DNA from: Mucor mucedo
Taxonomy: Eukaryota > Mucoromycota > Mucoromycetes > Mucorales > Mucoraceae
NCBI RefSeq assembly: GCF_025094135.1
Contig: NW_026252358.1
Span: 124,001-188,000, forward strand
Length of the DNA stretch: 64,000 nt
Direction: 5' to 3'
This document shows, piece after piece, positions 22,891-35,021 of this stretch (positions within the stretch are counted from its first letter, which is position 1; the number at the start of each line of letters is the position of its first letter). Under the pieces are notes generated by a model. That model was not told the DNA's origin, searched no databases, and worked only from the letters and a program-made list of their open reading frames with translations. The position numbers were made by a program, and so were the translations under genes.

Positions 22891-25785
22891 ATGGAACAAG
22901 ATAGCCCTACATCTATGGCAGTGCCAATATGGGCAATAGCCATTATCGCTATACTTGTTGTTGCAATAATCATTCTTATTCTCTTTTATTTAAAACGACG
23001 TCGTACACGATCTTACTCAGTTGAGACAATACACCGAAGCGAAGATTACCCGATTAAAGATCACTCTATTAAAGATAATTCTATCAAAGAAATGAAGCAA
23101 TCCGAATCGTTAGGATCATTTCAAACACTTGTAACACAACAAAAAAAGCAAAGATCAATGAAGTTTGACGAGTCATCTATTACGACTACACCTTTACCAA
23201 CCCCACCTTTACCTAATATAAAACAACAACATCTAGAGGGGACTACTTCCCCTCTTAATACCAACAACAACAAGAAAGCGGATAAGCCTGCATCAATCTT
23301 TGACGAATCAGATTACAGTTATTCCACTCCTCCTGAGCCTTCTTCACAGGAGATCAAAATTTCATTACCACTGCCACCCCCCTCTTCTTCGTTTTTCTCT
23401 GATAAAATGGAATTAAATGGAGACCATGGTCAAGATTTATTCAACATGTATCTTAACTCAAAACCTACTGAAAAAAGTGAATTTATTTCAATTGATTTGG
23501 ATACTGGGCCATCCTTTTACTCTAGTGCAACAGCCAACATACAACAGAAAGCAGCTACCATGAAGAATTCCCTGTATCAATCACTAAGAATACAAAAAGG
23601 TAATAGTGGTCGTACGTCGGCTCAGCACATGTTTAGTGAACCACAGCAAAAGGCACCGAAAAATTCAGGAGATTCATATGGATATCAACCAGAATCTTCA
23701 GAAAAGACTCAATACATTCATAACTCTAGTACAATCACTACGGACTCAAATAAAACCGTTATTGATATGAGAGAGTTTAACAATACTACAAAACAGCCAC
23801 TCAAAAACCTTACTGTAACTCGTAGTTCAGATGATATGGTTGCAATAGATGACGAGTCTCCGATTACTCCTAATCCAAATCTACAAGAACCAGTTCGTGC
23901 AGCAAAGCGCGTCATTCGATCCGCTTCTAGAAAGACAAAGACTCGTTCTATGGTCGTCAATGAAAAAGATCTTCTGCCAATTGAGGATGAAGAAAGTACG
24001 GATTATCAAGGCCTGGGTGGAACTGTAAAAGATTCGAAAAAATCAAAACGGGACTCGGTCAGATTTGCTAGTTTCCGTGGTCCTAGAAATAGCGGTGAAC
24101 ATATGACAATTACGTCTGGCTCCATGAGACGTCTGGTGCGTGAAAGTATCTTGTTTGATGACGATGCTATTCCTTCCATGCCTCCTTCTGCTGCTGCTAT
24201 GGCCTCTACCAGAAATACAAATTCACGAAAAAGTAATATCAGCGCTGTTGACATTGCTAGTTGGTGGGAAAGCAACAGCAATACCCCTAAAAATTCAAAT
24301 TCAGCCACCATCACAACAAACGAAGACAGTGATAATTCATTACCCCTATTTCAAAACATTTCTGCAGGATCAAACAGCTCTAGTGCTCCTCATCAGTACC
24401 GTGCCTCTCTTACAACATCTATTTTTGGTACTTTGTCAAAATCAAGTACTGCAGTACTAAACGAAGCAAATCACGAAGCCGCTGGTGCTGCTAATGGTAA
24501 TGCCACACGTCATAATTCATTTAGAAGAGGAACACTTAGTCGAAATACATTAAGAAACATAACTGCAGGTGCCACAAATGTAAATAGATCAATCAAAGGC
24601 TTGTTCGATAACTCTTCAAGCAAAGTAGTTCCTGATGATAGTCAAAAGATGGAACTTGATTCTGAGCCTGTTGTTCAGAATGAAGAGAAATCAAGCCCAC
24701 ATGAGCGTTATGGTTCAATTCGTCAAAAAAGTGTTCGAAACACAACTCAAACAAGGCCAAGTATACCATCAACATACCTTCCCAATTCGGAGTCATCCAC
24801 GAAATATGCGCTGAGTGACGAAGATTATTTCCCTGATCAACAAAATTCAGCTGTCGATCAAAAATTGGACGATCAAAACAAGCTTAAAGAAGAGCCCAAG
24901 CAAGGTATAATGCCAACATCTGCCAACAGTGAAGTAGACACTATTCGACGCATGTTGCAAGATACTTGGAAAAATAATATGAAGGAAAGTGGATCTATGT
25001 TTAGTATTTCATCTGAGACCGAGAGTGTCGCTACTAACTCGACGCAACAATCGGGCTTAACACAACAGTCTGCATCCACTACTGGCACAAGCAAATTCGT
25101 ATCTCGGCATCAGAACCAGTCGCTTTTAACCAAGTCCTTGCTTACACAACAAGTCGTTAAGAGAGCCTCGCTTCTAGGACGTACAAGACAATCTGACGAT
25201 TTTGTTCCTCAACAAGGTCCAGAGCCAACTGCTTCATTTTCCTCGTCTACTGCAAGAACCATGGTACCTGAGGCTGCAAATGAGCCAGCCAGTGTTCGAT
25301 TAAATGCAATCAACCACGGAAGCAATAAAATCCAACAAGATGCATGTGACAATGTACTTTTAAACCGTCTTTCAACATCACCTACCTCACCTAGAAACAG
25401 CAGTGCTAATAGCAGTAGGGGTCATAGTAGAAAAAGCAGCGGAGGAAATAGTGCTGCCACCGCATTGCGAATTAGCTCAGGATACGCCATAAATGCAAAG
25501 ACTTGGAATGGGCGTGCAAATCAAAAACGTAATTCTCGTCCGTTGGTAACACAAATCTTGGACGGCAACGACGATGAAACACCCTCAACACCAGATACCG
25601 CTCATCTTGTATCACCCGTGGAACAGAGTATAGGAAGAGCCAGTGTGAATAAACGTGCATTTTTTAGTACAATGAGAAAAGGCCAAAAGAACCGTGGTAG
25701 TATTCCCTGGATGGCAGAAGGGGACGATCAAGATAAAACGCCTGCTCAAATAGAGCGTGATAAATATTTAGAAGGAAAGTTTTAA
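22891..25785 (+). CDS. Single-pass membrane protein with long disordered Ser/Asn/Thr-rich tail
   Basis: Single uninterrupted exon, 964 aa. After ~10 residues there is one strong transmembrane segment (VPIWAIAIIAILVVAIIILI, extending to ~32) followed by a basic stop-transfer KRRRTRS, predicting a short outside end and a ~930-residue cytoplasmic tail. The tail is rich in Ser, Asn, Thr and Gln with many S/T-P and RxxS sites, such as GHSRKSSGG and KRNSRPLV, which look like kinase sites; it has no folded domain I know. The last ~40 residues, including GSIPWMAEGDDQDKTPAQIE, look more ordered and may be a conserved end. There is no extracellular Wsc/Mid2-type domain, although the TM plus basic flank resembles the inner half of such sensors. 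Function unknown. Confidence 0.8.
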   Translation: MEQDSPTSMAVPIWAIAIIAILVVAIIILILFYLKRRRTRSYSVETIHRSEDYPIKDHSIKDNSIKEMKQSESLGSFQTLVTQQKKQRSMKFDESSITTTPLPTPPLPNIKQQHLEGTTSPLNTNNNKKADKPASIFDESDYSYSTPPEPSSQEIKISLPLPPPSSSFFSDKMELNGDHGQDLFNMYLNSKPTEKSEFISIDLDTGPSFYSSATANIQQKAATMKNSLYQSLRIQKGNSGRTSAQHMFSEPQQKAPKNSGDSYGYQPESSEKTQYIHNSSTITTDSNKTVIDMREFNNTTKQPLKNLTVTRSSDDMVAIDDESPITPNPNLQEPVRAAKRVIRSASRKTKTRSMVVNEKDLLPIEDEESTDYQGLGGTVKDSKKSKRDSVRFASFRGPRNSGEHMTITSGSMRRLVRESILFDDDAIPSMPPSAAAMASTRNTNSRKSNISAVDIASWWESNSNTPKNSNSATITTNEDSDNSLPLFQNISAGSNSSSAPHQYRASLTTSIFGTLSKSSTAVLNEANHEAAGAANGNATRHNSFRRGTLSRNTLRNITAGATNVNRSIKGLFDNSSSKVVPDDSQKMELDSEPVVQNEEKSSPHERYGSIRQKSVRNTTQTRPSIPSTYLPNSESSTKYALSDEDYFPDQQNSAVDQKLDDQNKLKEEPKQGIMPTSANSEVDTIRRMLQDTWKNNMKESGSMFSISSETESVATNSTQQSGLTQQSASTTGTSKFVSRHQNQSLLTKSLLTQQVVKRASLLGRTRQSDDFVPQQGPEPTASFSSSTARTMVPEAANEPASVRLNAINHGSNKIQQDACDNVLLNRLSTSPTSPRNSSANSSRGHSRKSSGGNSAATALRISSGYAINAKTWNGRANQKRNSRPLVTQILDGNDDETPSTPDTAHLVSPVEQSIGRASVNKRAFFSTMRKGQKNRGSIPWMAEGDDQDKTPAQIERDKYLEGKF

Positions 25786-26187
25786 ATAAATTTTTTTTGT
25801 TAAACTAGTAATATGATTCACATATAAGTAAAAAATACACCAAAATGTGATAAATCAATTTATAATCATGTAACGAATTACATAAATCTGTATATCGCAA
25901 CCTCTTTTATAACTGCGCAAAAGGCATGTCGTGTTCATTATAAGATTAAACAAATTTTTTTGTCGTACTCTATCTAAAACTTATTAAAGATGGATAAAAT
26001 TGATTTTGGTCACAAATCATCTGTAGAAATGATTAGGCAACGGCTTAAATTTTGCGTGTGTAACCTATCACAGGAACAAGCTACAATCAGGGTAGAATGG
26101 ATAATTCGACATTTTACCATAAAACTTTATTAATGAAAAAGAAAGCACAGATAAATAAGGGGGTACGAAAGTAAACATGTACTAAGT
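25786..26187. other. Convergent 3' intergenic region
   Basis: About 400 bp of AT-rich DNA between convergent genes. No gene seen. Confidence 0.6.
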
Positions 26188-27082
26188 TTACTTGGGGTTG
26201 AAAGGACATTTTCCAGAAGGAACAACAACTTCATCAGGGTTAGAAGAGCCGTCCTTTCTGTTCTTTGACATTTGTCTCAACATATCAGAAGGGTCATAGA
26301 AAGTCTCAAGCTCTTCGATCTCAAACTTGTCATTAACTTTGGCAACGGTGACACCAAAAATTTCAATCACCTCATTAGTAGCATGAGCTTCAAGCTTCTT
26401 ACCGTCACCCACCTTGATCGATAAATCACCATTGTTCAAACCCCAATGTCTCCACTTGAAAGCAACAACAGGGGGGCCGCTATAAACAGAGATAACTTCC
26501 CATGAAAAGGCACGAAGAGCTCTTTTAAAGAGCTTGTGGGATTCACTGAAATCCATATCACTAGCCTTGTAAAGCTCAGTATCACCAATAAGTGCATTGT
26601 AAGTACCAATCTATTTCTCAAATGTTAGCCCGGGGGAACCGATACTTTAATCGGTTCATTGTTTACCTGGAGCATACTTTCAATATCTTGCCATGGCTTG
26701 CCGTTGACAGAAAAACGATATTTTTCTTGGTTAATGGTACGGATTTGGTCAGCACGGAGCTTATAAGACATTTCCTTTTCCCAGTTCTATATAATTAACC
26801 CAAAAAGGACATGAGTTAAGTACCAAGCGAATCGAATGTATTAATATGCAATTACCTTAACCAAGTTGGAGACGAGCCATTCAAGAGAGCCTTCTGCGTG
26901 AGTTTGTGTCTTTTCTGTAAAATATGTCAGTATAAATTTAATCATACATTAAAATGTAAAATTTTACCTTCTTCGTAAGTGGCATTCACCTTGGTGTAGT
27001 CAGGGATACGGTTGTAACGCCATTCATCATCTTTGTCACCAAGGACGGCATTAGGATTGGTCATGAAGTCAGGAAGATCCAT
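26188..27082 (-). CDS. SnoaL/NTF2-like 'pathogen-related protein' homologue
   Basis: Four exons (minus): 27082-26968, 26914-26856, 26786-26667, 26610-26188. Phases close, giving 238 aa. It matches the layout of the plant and fungal 'pathogen-related' family: an N-terminal DEWRYNRIPDYTKVN, EGSLEWLVSNLVKNWEKEMSY, the IGTYNALIGDTELY block, and the NTF2-like core FSWEVISVYSGPPVVAFKWR, then EIFGVTVAKVND and ELETFYDP. The C-terminus ends SGKCPFNPK, a Cys-Pro-Phe motif also found in redox or haem proteins, though no such role is claimed. The name comes from plant stress induction; the biochemical function is not established and no catalytic residues are obvious. Likely cytosolic; no signal peptide. 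Confidence 0.85.
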
Positions 27083-27189
27083 TTTAGAGTAGGGGTTTTT
27101 GATAAAAAATATGTATTTGTATAAAGAAAGGGAGAAAGCTGCTAAAGGTAAGCTTCAATTTATATTGATTTATTTAACCCGTCCATGAC

Positions 27190-27226
<37 letters not shown>

Positions 27227-28631
27227 GCACAGATATTTTCAATTGTATGTATAGTGTAACATCATTAATGAGTCCCTACAAAATCATGTATTTGTATTCC
27301 AGAAAAAGTTTCTATATTACTATTACTGTTAAATCATAAATACCATAAGATGTTTACAATTATTCTTGAAACTATAATTATAGAGAGGCAGATACTTTAA
27401 TTTCGGAAACACATCGATACAATAGGTTTAACCTCAACTTACAATGTACATGTGTTACATTCAAATATTTATGACTATATTACCAATCAATGAAGAAAGA
27501 CAAAGCATCTTGTACACAATAAAATGCAGTTTGCAAACGTATTCCCGTGTTTAGATTTTTAGGTATGATTTACTCTACTATAGCCGATAGTACACTCATA
27601 TAATAGAGTTCATCACTATACAGTAGTTGGACTAATAGAGTGTAATTTGTAATAAGTAAAAGGGGTTTCTTTTAATTTGCCGCATTCGTGCACGCGTTAT
27701 CACTACACAGTTCTATGTAGTAGGACAATGGTTTTCACATGCGCTTTTTGAAAATAAAAAAGAAGACAAAATAAACTACACCGGCGAAATTTTGGTCTTT
27801 ATGGTAATCTATCAATCGAGTCAAGGGAGGAAAGTCTACACAGATGTAACCTTGTACGACAGTGCCAATTTTTAACTCATCCTGATAAAAATGTATAAAG
27901 TTTTAATTTCTTTTTGACTATCCCTATATTATTTTAAAAATGATAAAACTTTTTGTGTAATTTTTATTGATAGACATAAATATAAAAAAAAATATAGGAT
28001 CAAACCATAAAGGCAGGCAACTAGTACAAGAAAAGACAACTATAACTTTATTGAGACAATATGTATCAGTGTGACACATGAAAAGTGATATTGGTACAAT
28101 GTCTGACCAATTAAATAAAAGACCTGTTATTTAAACAAGTGTCTCCAGCCTCCAATCGATGCTGATGTCTTCTTTTTATCCTCCCATTTAAGCCTTTCGA
28201 GGAGATCTATTTTATTAAGTCATGTTATTTTTTTTTCAGTATCAAGTCAAAAGTAACACAGTAGCAGTAGGCGGAGTTTTTGAGCGGAAGACGGGTTCTG
28301 CACAAGTTGTTAGTCACTACATATTTATTCTATCAAACGCTGTATGGTCTAAGTTTTAGACAGCACGCTATTATTAGAGAGATATAGTCTTGGAGGGTCT
28401 TTGTGTAGTCTTTTTTTCAACAAAGAGCAAAAAAAAAAAAGAATGAAAAAACCCTAAAACTTTAATTGATGGTCCGCAACGGTTTAAGCAGACACTGAAA
28501 GGTCAGGAACAGTTCTAAACAGTTTTAAGGTCACACGACTGCTTATAGTCTTGCTTTCCATTTTTTTCTCTTTTTCTCTTTCCCTTTTTTTCAAACATAT
28601 AAACATTAATACGCAAGAAAAAGTTGTGAAA
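27083..28631. other. Divergent intergenic region
   Basis: About 1.55 kb between the minus-strand pathogen-related gene and the plus-strand myosin gene. It contains a 33-nt poly(A) run at 27193-27225 and a pyrimidine-rich stretch at 28555-28590 next to the myosin start. No gene or RNA recognised. Confidence 0.55.
27193..27225. repeat. Poly(A) tract, 33 nt
   Basis: Uninterrupted A run about 110 bp upstream of the pathogen-related gene start. It is prone to length variation and sequencing error. Confidence 0.9.
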
Positions 28632-31600
28632 ATGGCGACAGCGACTAATGTTCATCAAACAATTGCTGTATATACACAAGGCACTAAAGCTTGGTTTGAA
28701 GATGACAGAGAAGCTTGGGTTTCCACCACATGTACTTCAACAACAGTAACTGATGCTAATGTGCGCTTGGTGTTTCAGAGTGACAATGACGAAAGAGTAA
28801 GGCAGTTTGTATAACGTGATATGTTATATATACATGTATATGCCGCACTTTACTGATAATATTATTGAATAGGAGTATGTATTTACATCCACCATTGTAG
28901 AGCTTGAAAAAAACAATGGATCAAAACTACCACCACTTCGTAACCCACCCAAAATGGAGTATACGGATGATTTAACAAACTTGAGTTATTTGAATGAGCC
29001 TGCAGGTATGATTTTTTCTTACGGATATGGTTATACAGCATGAAAATAATATTTAATTAGTATTAAACACCATCCGTACACGTTATATGCAAAGATTAAT
29101 TTATACGTATTCTGGTATTGTGTTGATTGCTGTCAATCCTTTTGACCGTGTGGCACTTTATGACCCTGATATTGTTCAGCAGTACTCTGGAAGAAGACGC
29201 GGTGAGCTTGAGCCTCATTTGTTTGCTATTGCAGAAGATGCATATCGTTGTATGATCCGTGAGCAAGTTAATCAAACTATTGTCGTTTCTGGTGAGAGGT
29301 AAAACATGAAACAAAGGGGGGGGGGGAAAGAGGGGGGTTTAAATATATCTAATTTTCTTTTTCTGGACAATAGTGGTGCTGGTAAAACAGTCAGTGCAAA
29401 GTATATCATGCGTTATTTTGCTACTGCAGATGATCAGGAGGTACAAGGAAAGAAACAAAAGTCTGGAATGACTGAGGTAGAGGAACAAATTTTAGGTACA
29501 ACTTACACTTTAGATACTATATTCATTATACTTATAATTTTGCTGTCTTGTAATATAGCTACGAATCCTATCATGGAAGCTTTTGGTAATGCCAAAACCA
29601 CTCGAAATGATAACTCTTCTCGATTTGGTAAATACATTGAAATCCAGTTTGACGACAGTGCAAATATTGTTGGCGCCAAAATCAGGACCTATCTTTTAGA
29701 AAGATCTCGTTTGATCTATCAGCCAGAAGTGGAAAGAAATTATCACATTTTTTATCAGGTACGCTTTCAAATGGAGAGAACCCGGGCGTGTGACAACATG
29801 TAATATTTATTTGTTTTGTTTTAGCTTTGTGCAGGCATCCCTCTATCAGAGAAGAAGGAATTCGAGCTTGGTGATTATAGTCAATTTCATTATCTTAACC
29901 AAAGTGGAAGTGGGATCATTCCTGGTGTAGATGACGCTGCTGAATTTGAAACGACGCAAAGGGCTCTATCCACCATTGGGTTATCTGTGCAGTTACAGTG
30001 GAAGATATTTCGATTATTGGCCGCATTGCTTCACTTGGGTAACATCAATATCACCGGTCGCGGCGATGCTATGTTATCTGAAACCGATGCTGCTCTTTTA
30101 ACAACCACTCGTTTGCTTGGTATCAAAACTGCTGATTTCAGAAAATGGATTGTCCGTAAACAAATTGTGACCCGTTCAGAGAAAATCGTTACCAACCTGA
30201 GCCCCGCACAAGCACACGTTGTAAAAGATTCTGTCGCTAAATATGTCTATGCAAACTTGTTCGATTGGCTTGTTAGCGTTACCAACGACAGTCTGTCTTG
30301 TCCCGATCCTAGTATGGTAGCAAACTTTATTGGCGTTTTGGATATTTATGGTTTTGAGCATTTTAAGAAGAATTCGTTCGAACAGTTTTGTATTAATTAT
30401 GCAAATGAGAAGCTTCAACAACAAGTAAGTCACTCTTTAGTATCAACAAAAGATACCCCCTTTTCTTTTTTCATGCAAACAAACTTATTCTTTCTGCTTT
30501 TTATAGTTTAATCAGCACGTCTTCAAGTTGGAACAAGAAGAGTATGTTCGCGAAAAGATCAACTGGACATTTATTGAATTTAGTGATAATCAAAAGTGTA
30601 TCGAGCTGATTGAAGGAAAACTGGGTATTTTGTCACTTTTAGATGAGGTAAATAAGCAAAAAAAAAAAAAAAAAAAAAAAAAAGTAGGCGTATATATACA
30701 TCTAAACACATTTAAAACAAAAGGAATCGCGCTTACCATCTGGTTCAGATCAAGGATTTGTACAAAAACTCTACTCAAACTTTGAAGGTCCCAATTTCAA
30801 AAACTATTTCAAGAAACCCCGTTTCTCAAATAATGCATTCACTATTGCGCATTATGCTTTGGATGTGCAGTACGAAGCCGAGAGTTTCATTGATAAAAAC
30901 AAGGATACCGTACCGGATGAACATTTGGCTCTTTTACAAGGCTCGGATTTCGATTTCTTGACAGATGTTTTGGATAAAGCCGCTGCTAATACTGCTCAAG
31001 CTGCTGTAAGTATAAAATTTTATTTTTAATAATGAATTTTGCCTGACATCCATTGCCATAGCCTGAAAATAGCAAACGTATGAGTATGATCGCAAGAAAA
31101 CCTACACTCGGCTCTATCTTCAAGCTGTCGCTCATAAACTTGATGGATACTATTGGAGGTACAAATGTGCATTATATCCGTTGTATCAAACCCAATGAAG
31201 CCAAGATTGCTTGGGAGTTTGATCCTAGTATGGTTCTTTCTCAATTACGTGCATGTGGTGTTTTGGAGACAATTCGCATTAGTTGTGCAGGTTATCCATC
31301 TCGTTGGACCTTTGAAGAATTTGCCGACCGTTATTTTGCGCTTGTTTCTTCCAAGCATTGGGATCCTCAAGTTAAACCTGAAGTGAGACAGCTGTGTTCT
31401 GTCATCCTGGATACTTCCATCAAAGACGAAGATAAGTATCAAGTGGGCACCACCAAGATCTTTTTCCGTGCTGGTCAGGTATGAAAGAAACATAAAAATT
31501 GAATAATTTTTAATGGGAGGTTTTGACATATTTTTTTTTAGTTGGCTTATTTAGAAAAACTGAGATCAGACCGTTTTAATGAATGTGCTGTGACATTACA

Positions 31601-34308
31601 AAAGCATATGAGACGCTTTATTTACCGTACGCGTTATATTCGTACCAAAGAGCTTGCTGTTCAAATCCAATGTGTAGCACGTCGAAAAGTCGCTTTGGCC
31701 AACATGCGGACCCTCAAAGAAGAAAAAGCTGCTATCATCATTCAAAAAAATTGGCGCAGATATGTTGCGCGTAAACAATTTGTGTCCAAGCAAACCTTTA
31801 TTCTCAAACTTCAAACAGGTAAAAAATATACGGGAGCATTTAATAGGGTTATACTAAATCTGATTTATGATAAAAGCATCTCGTTCCTATTTGGCTAAAC
31901 GTAACCATGTGGCCCTCCGTGAAAACTGTGCTGCTGTTCAAATCCAAAAGCTTGTGCGTGGTTGGTTTGCAAGAAAGAGTTACAAGGCCAAGCGAGAACT
32001 TATTATACATGTGCAATCATGTATTCGACGAAATATTGCTCGTAAAAAGCTACTTAACTTCCGTTCAGAAGCCCGTTCTGTCAGTCATTTCAAGGAGGTT
32101 TCCTACGCACTTGAAAATAAGGTAGTCGAATTAACTCAAACTTTAACAGCAGTAAGAGATGAACGAAAATTAGCCAATGACCGTTCAGTCCAATTGGAAG
32201 CACAAATTAAAAACTGGGTGGACAAATACGAAAAGATGGAACGCAAGGCCAAGAATTTGGATGAGAAACTTCAAGAACCCACCGTACCTAAAGAACAACA
32301 CGATCATTTACAAGCAGAGTTGACTGCCTTGACAAGTGAACACCGTATTGCCACTGAAAAGGTGAAGAGTCAGGACCGTGAATTAACCTTGATCAGAACA
32401 CAACTTGAGACTGAAAAGACAGCCAATGCAGGCCTCAAAAAGTCTTTGGAAGAAGCAGATGAACGTGCTAAGAATGCAACAGATGAATCTGAAGTCGCTG
32501 AACTTCGTAATCAGCTGGCTGCACTCAAGACCCAGCTTTCCCAAGCACTACATGCACCCCGTAGGCAAGGCTCAAACAATGCTTTGCGTGGGATTTCCCC
32601 GGCTCCTCCAGGTATGCGTGGTCCATCCCCTTCGCCCAATAGGTCTTTGGATCCAGAGTCTGTTCCTCGTCACAGAAGCAGATCTCCGGGCGGCATCTAT
32701 CCAACACCCATTACCACCTCCGCAGTCTCTACAACCCTTTCTGCACCCAATAATAGAAAACCTCGTCGCAATAGTTCGGCTGACATGCTCAATGGCAGTC
32801 GACTCAAGAACTCGATTGAAAATATTCGAAACAATGAAAACTTTGGCAAGAATCCCAGACCGGCGTCTATTGATCATTTTAATACTCTCTTGGGCGCTAA
32901 AAATGCAAGTGGCTTATCGGGGGCTATTGATGAGAGTCCTGAGGAAGAGATTCATAGTTTATTACGTAATGAAGGACCATTACAAGAAGAGATTCTGGAA
33001 GGACTTATCAAGTCAGTAAAGATGCCATTGCCAACATTACAAAATCCACCTTCACAAAAGGAAATCTTGTTCCCTGCACATACCATTAGTGTCTGTGTCA
33101 ATGAAATGTGGGAGTTGGGCTATATTCAAGAATCCGAAAAGCTCTTATTTAATGTCATGGATACTATCCAAAAGCAGTTCTTAAGTTTCACAGACGAGGA
33201 TGCAGTAGTGCCGTGTACCTTTTGGCTAACTAATGTTCATGAATTACTATCCTTGATCTGTATTGCACATAATGAGATTGATCAAGATATTTATCAAGAC
33301 AAACGCAAGTCTGTGGGTAGACATGATTTCTCAAAGTTAATGGAAACCATCAAATTTGAAATGCAATGCTTGGAAGATAACATTTATCACGCTTGGATGA
33401 AGGAAATTAAAAAACATCTTAGCAAAATGGTCATACCTGCTGTTGTTGAAGGTCAATCCCTTCCTGGTTTTATTACAAGTGACAACGGTCGTTTCTTTAA
33501 CAAGTTACTCATTGGAACAACGCAGCCCACATACTCTATGGATGAACTTTTAAACTTTTTAAACAAGATTTGGCGTACAATGAAGTGTTACTACATTGAA
33601 CAATCGGTTGCAACCCAAGCCCTAACAGAGTTATTAAAGTTAATTGGTGTATCTGCTTTTAACGATTTGCTCATGCGAAAAAATTTCTGTTCTTGGAAAA
33701 GAGGTAAGGCTATATAAACCTGGCTAATGGATTAGGAGCACTAAAGGGTAGTTTTTATATAATTTTTTAGCTATGCAAATTCAATATAATATTACACGTA
33801 TTGAAGAGTGGTGCAAGAGTCATGATATTCCTGAAGGAGCACTTCAACTTGAACATTTGATGCAAACAACGAAATTACTTCAATTTAAGAAGGCAACGTT
33901 AGAAGACATTGAGAACATTTATGACGTGTGTTGGATATTATCACCTACACAAATCCAGAAGTTGATCTCACAATACTATACTGCAGACTATGAGAATCCA
34001 ATCAAACCCGATATACTTAAAGCAGTTGCCTCACATGTTGTAAGTGGCGATAAGAGTGATGTATTACTTTTAGATTCCGTCTCCATTGAGAATACATCAA
34101 ACCCATTTGAAGTACCCGTTCCAAGAGATACCAGATCAGAAATTTATCTTCCTTCTTGGGTAAAAACTATTTTTAAAACTTGTAATACTCGAACGTTGTG
34201 ATACTGAACTTTTATTTATTTATTTTATAATAGTTAAACTTAAAGCGTCTTCGTCGGTTAACAACATTAATCCAACAAACCAATGAAAATAATGCAATTG
34301 TTACATAA
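28632..34308 (+). CDS. MYO2: Class V myosin heavy chain
   Basis: Thirteen exons: 28632-28796, 28873-29005, 29061-29298, 29374-29495, 29559-29758, 29825-30424, 30507-30647, 30724-31005, 31062-31478, 31542-31818, 31877-33703, 33771-34159, 34234-34308. Phases close, about 1621 aa. The order is: an N-terminal SH3-like region (~1-60); motor (~70-765) with the P-loop GESGAGKT split by intron 3 (~177-184), switch I NDNSSRFGK, switch II DIYGFEHF and HYIRCIKPNE; six IQ motifs (~775-915) for calmodulin-type light chains; a coiled coil (~920-1060); a Ser/Pro/Arg-rich linker; and a DIL cargo-binding domain (~1235-1590). The motor carries vesicles, organelles and wall-building cargo along actin to hyphal tips. 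The last exon is uncertain: without splicing at 34160 the protein ends at 34201 with a different short tail. Confidence 0.95.
30658..30683. repeat. Poly(A) tract inside a myosin intron
   Basis: 26 A in a row within the intron 30648-30723, only a few bases after the donor site. The rest of that intron lacks a strong pyrimidine tract before its AG. Confidence 0.9.
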
Positions 34309-35021
34309 AATATTGGTGCACAACAGCAAGAAAGAAAAAAAAAACGCCTCATCTATGAACAATACCTCCATTTATAAATTAATTATCTATGTAATCTATA
34401 TACAATAAAATCTACTCTTTTCTTTACATGATGATGTCCAGTATTTTTTTTATCTTTATCCATATTAGTATTTTGTATTTTAATTTTATTTTTTGCCAAG
34501 AAAATATAATAATGAGACCATGTAATTCACGGAATAAATATTGACAGGTTTTGTCAAAAAAGGCCCTTATACCGTCATTCTTTCTGAGTTGTTAATTTTA
34601 AATATTATTTTAACATCTGGATTTGGTAAAAATAAAACCCAAATTAGTGTAGTTTGGCTACACAAAAATGCTAACGAATCATCAACGAGCTTAGCCCCCT
34701 TTCTTTTCGACTCAAGACGAGCAAGAGATTGCTGACTCATACAATAGTAATGGCATTTTTCAAACAAACAGTAAAAAATATCCCCTTTTGCCTTAACATA
34801 ATTCCCTGCCTTGGCATGACGTAAGGGACACACAACCTTATTCGGTCGAGACCATAGTTATTGTTATACAACCGTAATCTGAGAGAGAAAAAAAAAGCAC
34901 ATATAAAATAAAAAATAAAAAAAAAAAAAAAGATCTCATTGTGAAATAAAACTTCTCATTTCTTTCTTCTATTCCTTTTTTTTTTTTTTTATTCTTTACC
35001 TTTTAAACTTTTACAGCAAAT
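34309..35021. other. Intergenic region between the myosin and Zn2Cys6 genes
   Basis: AT-rich with A- and T-tracts just before the next start. A minus-strand open frame at 34567-34833 encodes a Cys-containing 88-residue peptide (CPLRHAKAGNYVKAKGDIFY) that I cannot assign; it may be chance or a relic. Confidence 0.5.

Noticed and set aside
24006..24460. Other-frame ORFs inside the 964-residue gene
   Set aside because: They are low-complexity shadows of a Ser-rich coding sequence.
29316..29336. G-rich run as a G-quadruplex regulator of myosin
   Set aside because: There are only two separated G runs inside a short intron, so it is not a four-tract quadruplex motif.
34541..34833. Overlapping ORFs on both strands between myosin and the Zn2Cys6 gene
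   Set aside because: No recognisable domain, and opposite-strand frames overlap in AT-rich 3'/5' flank.
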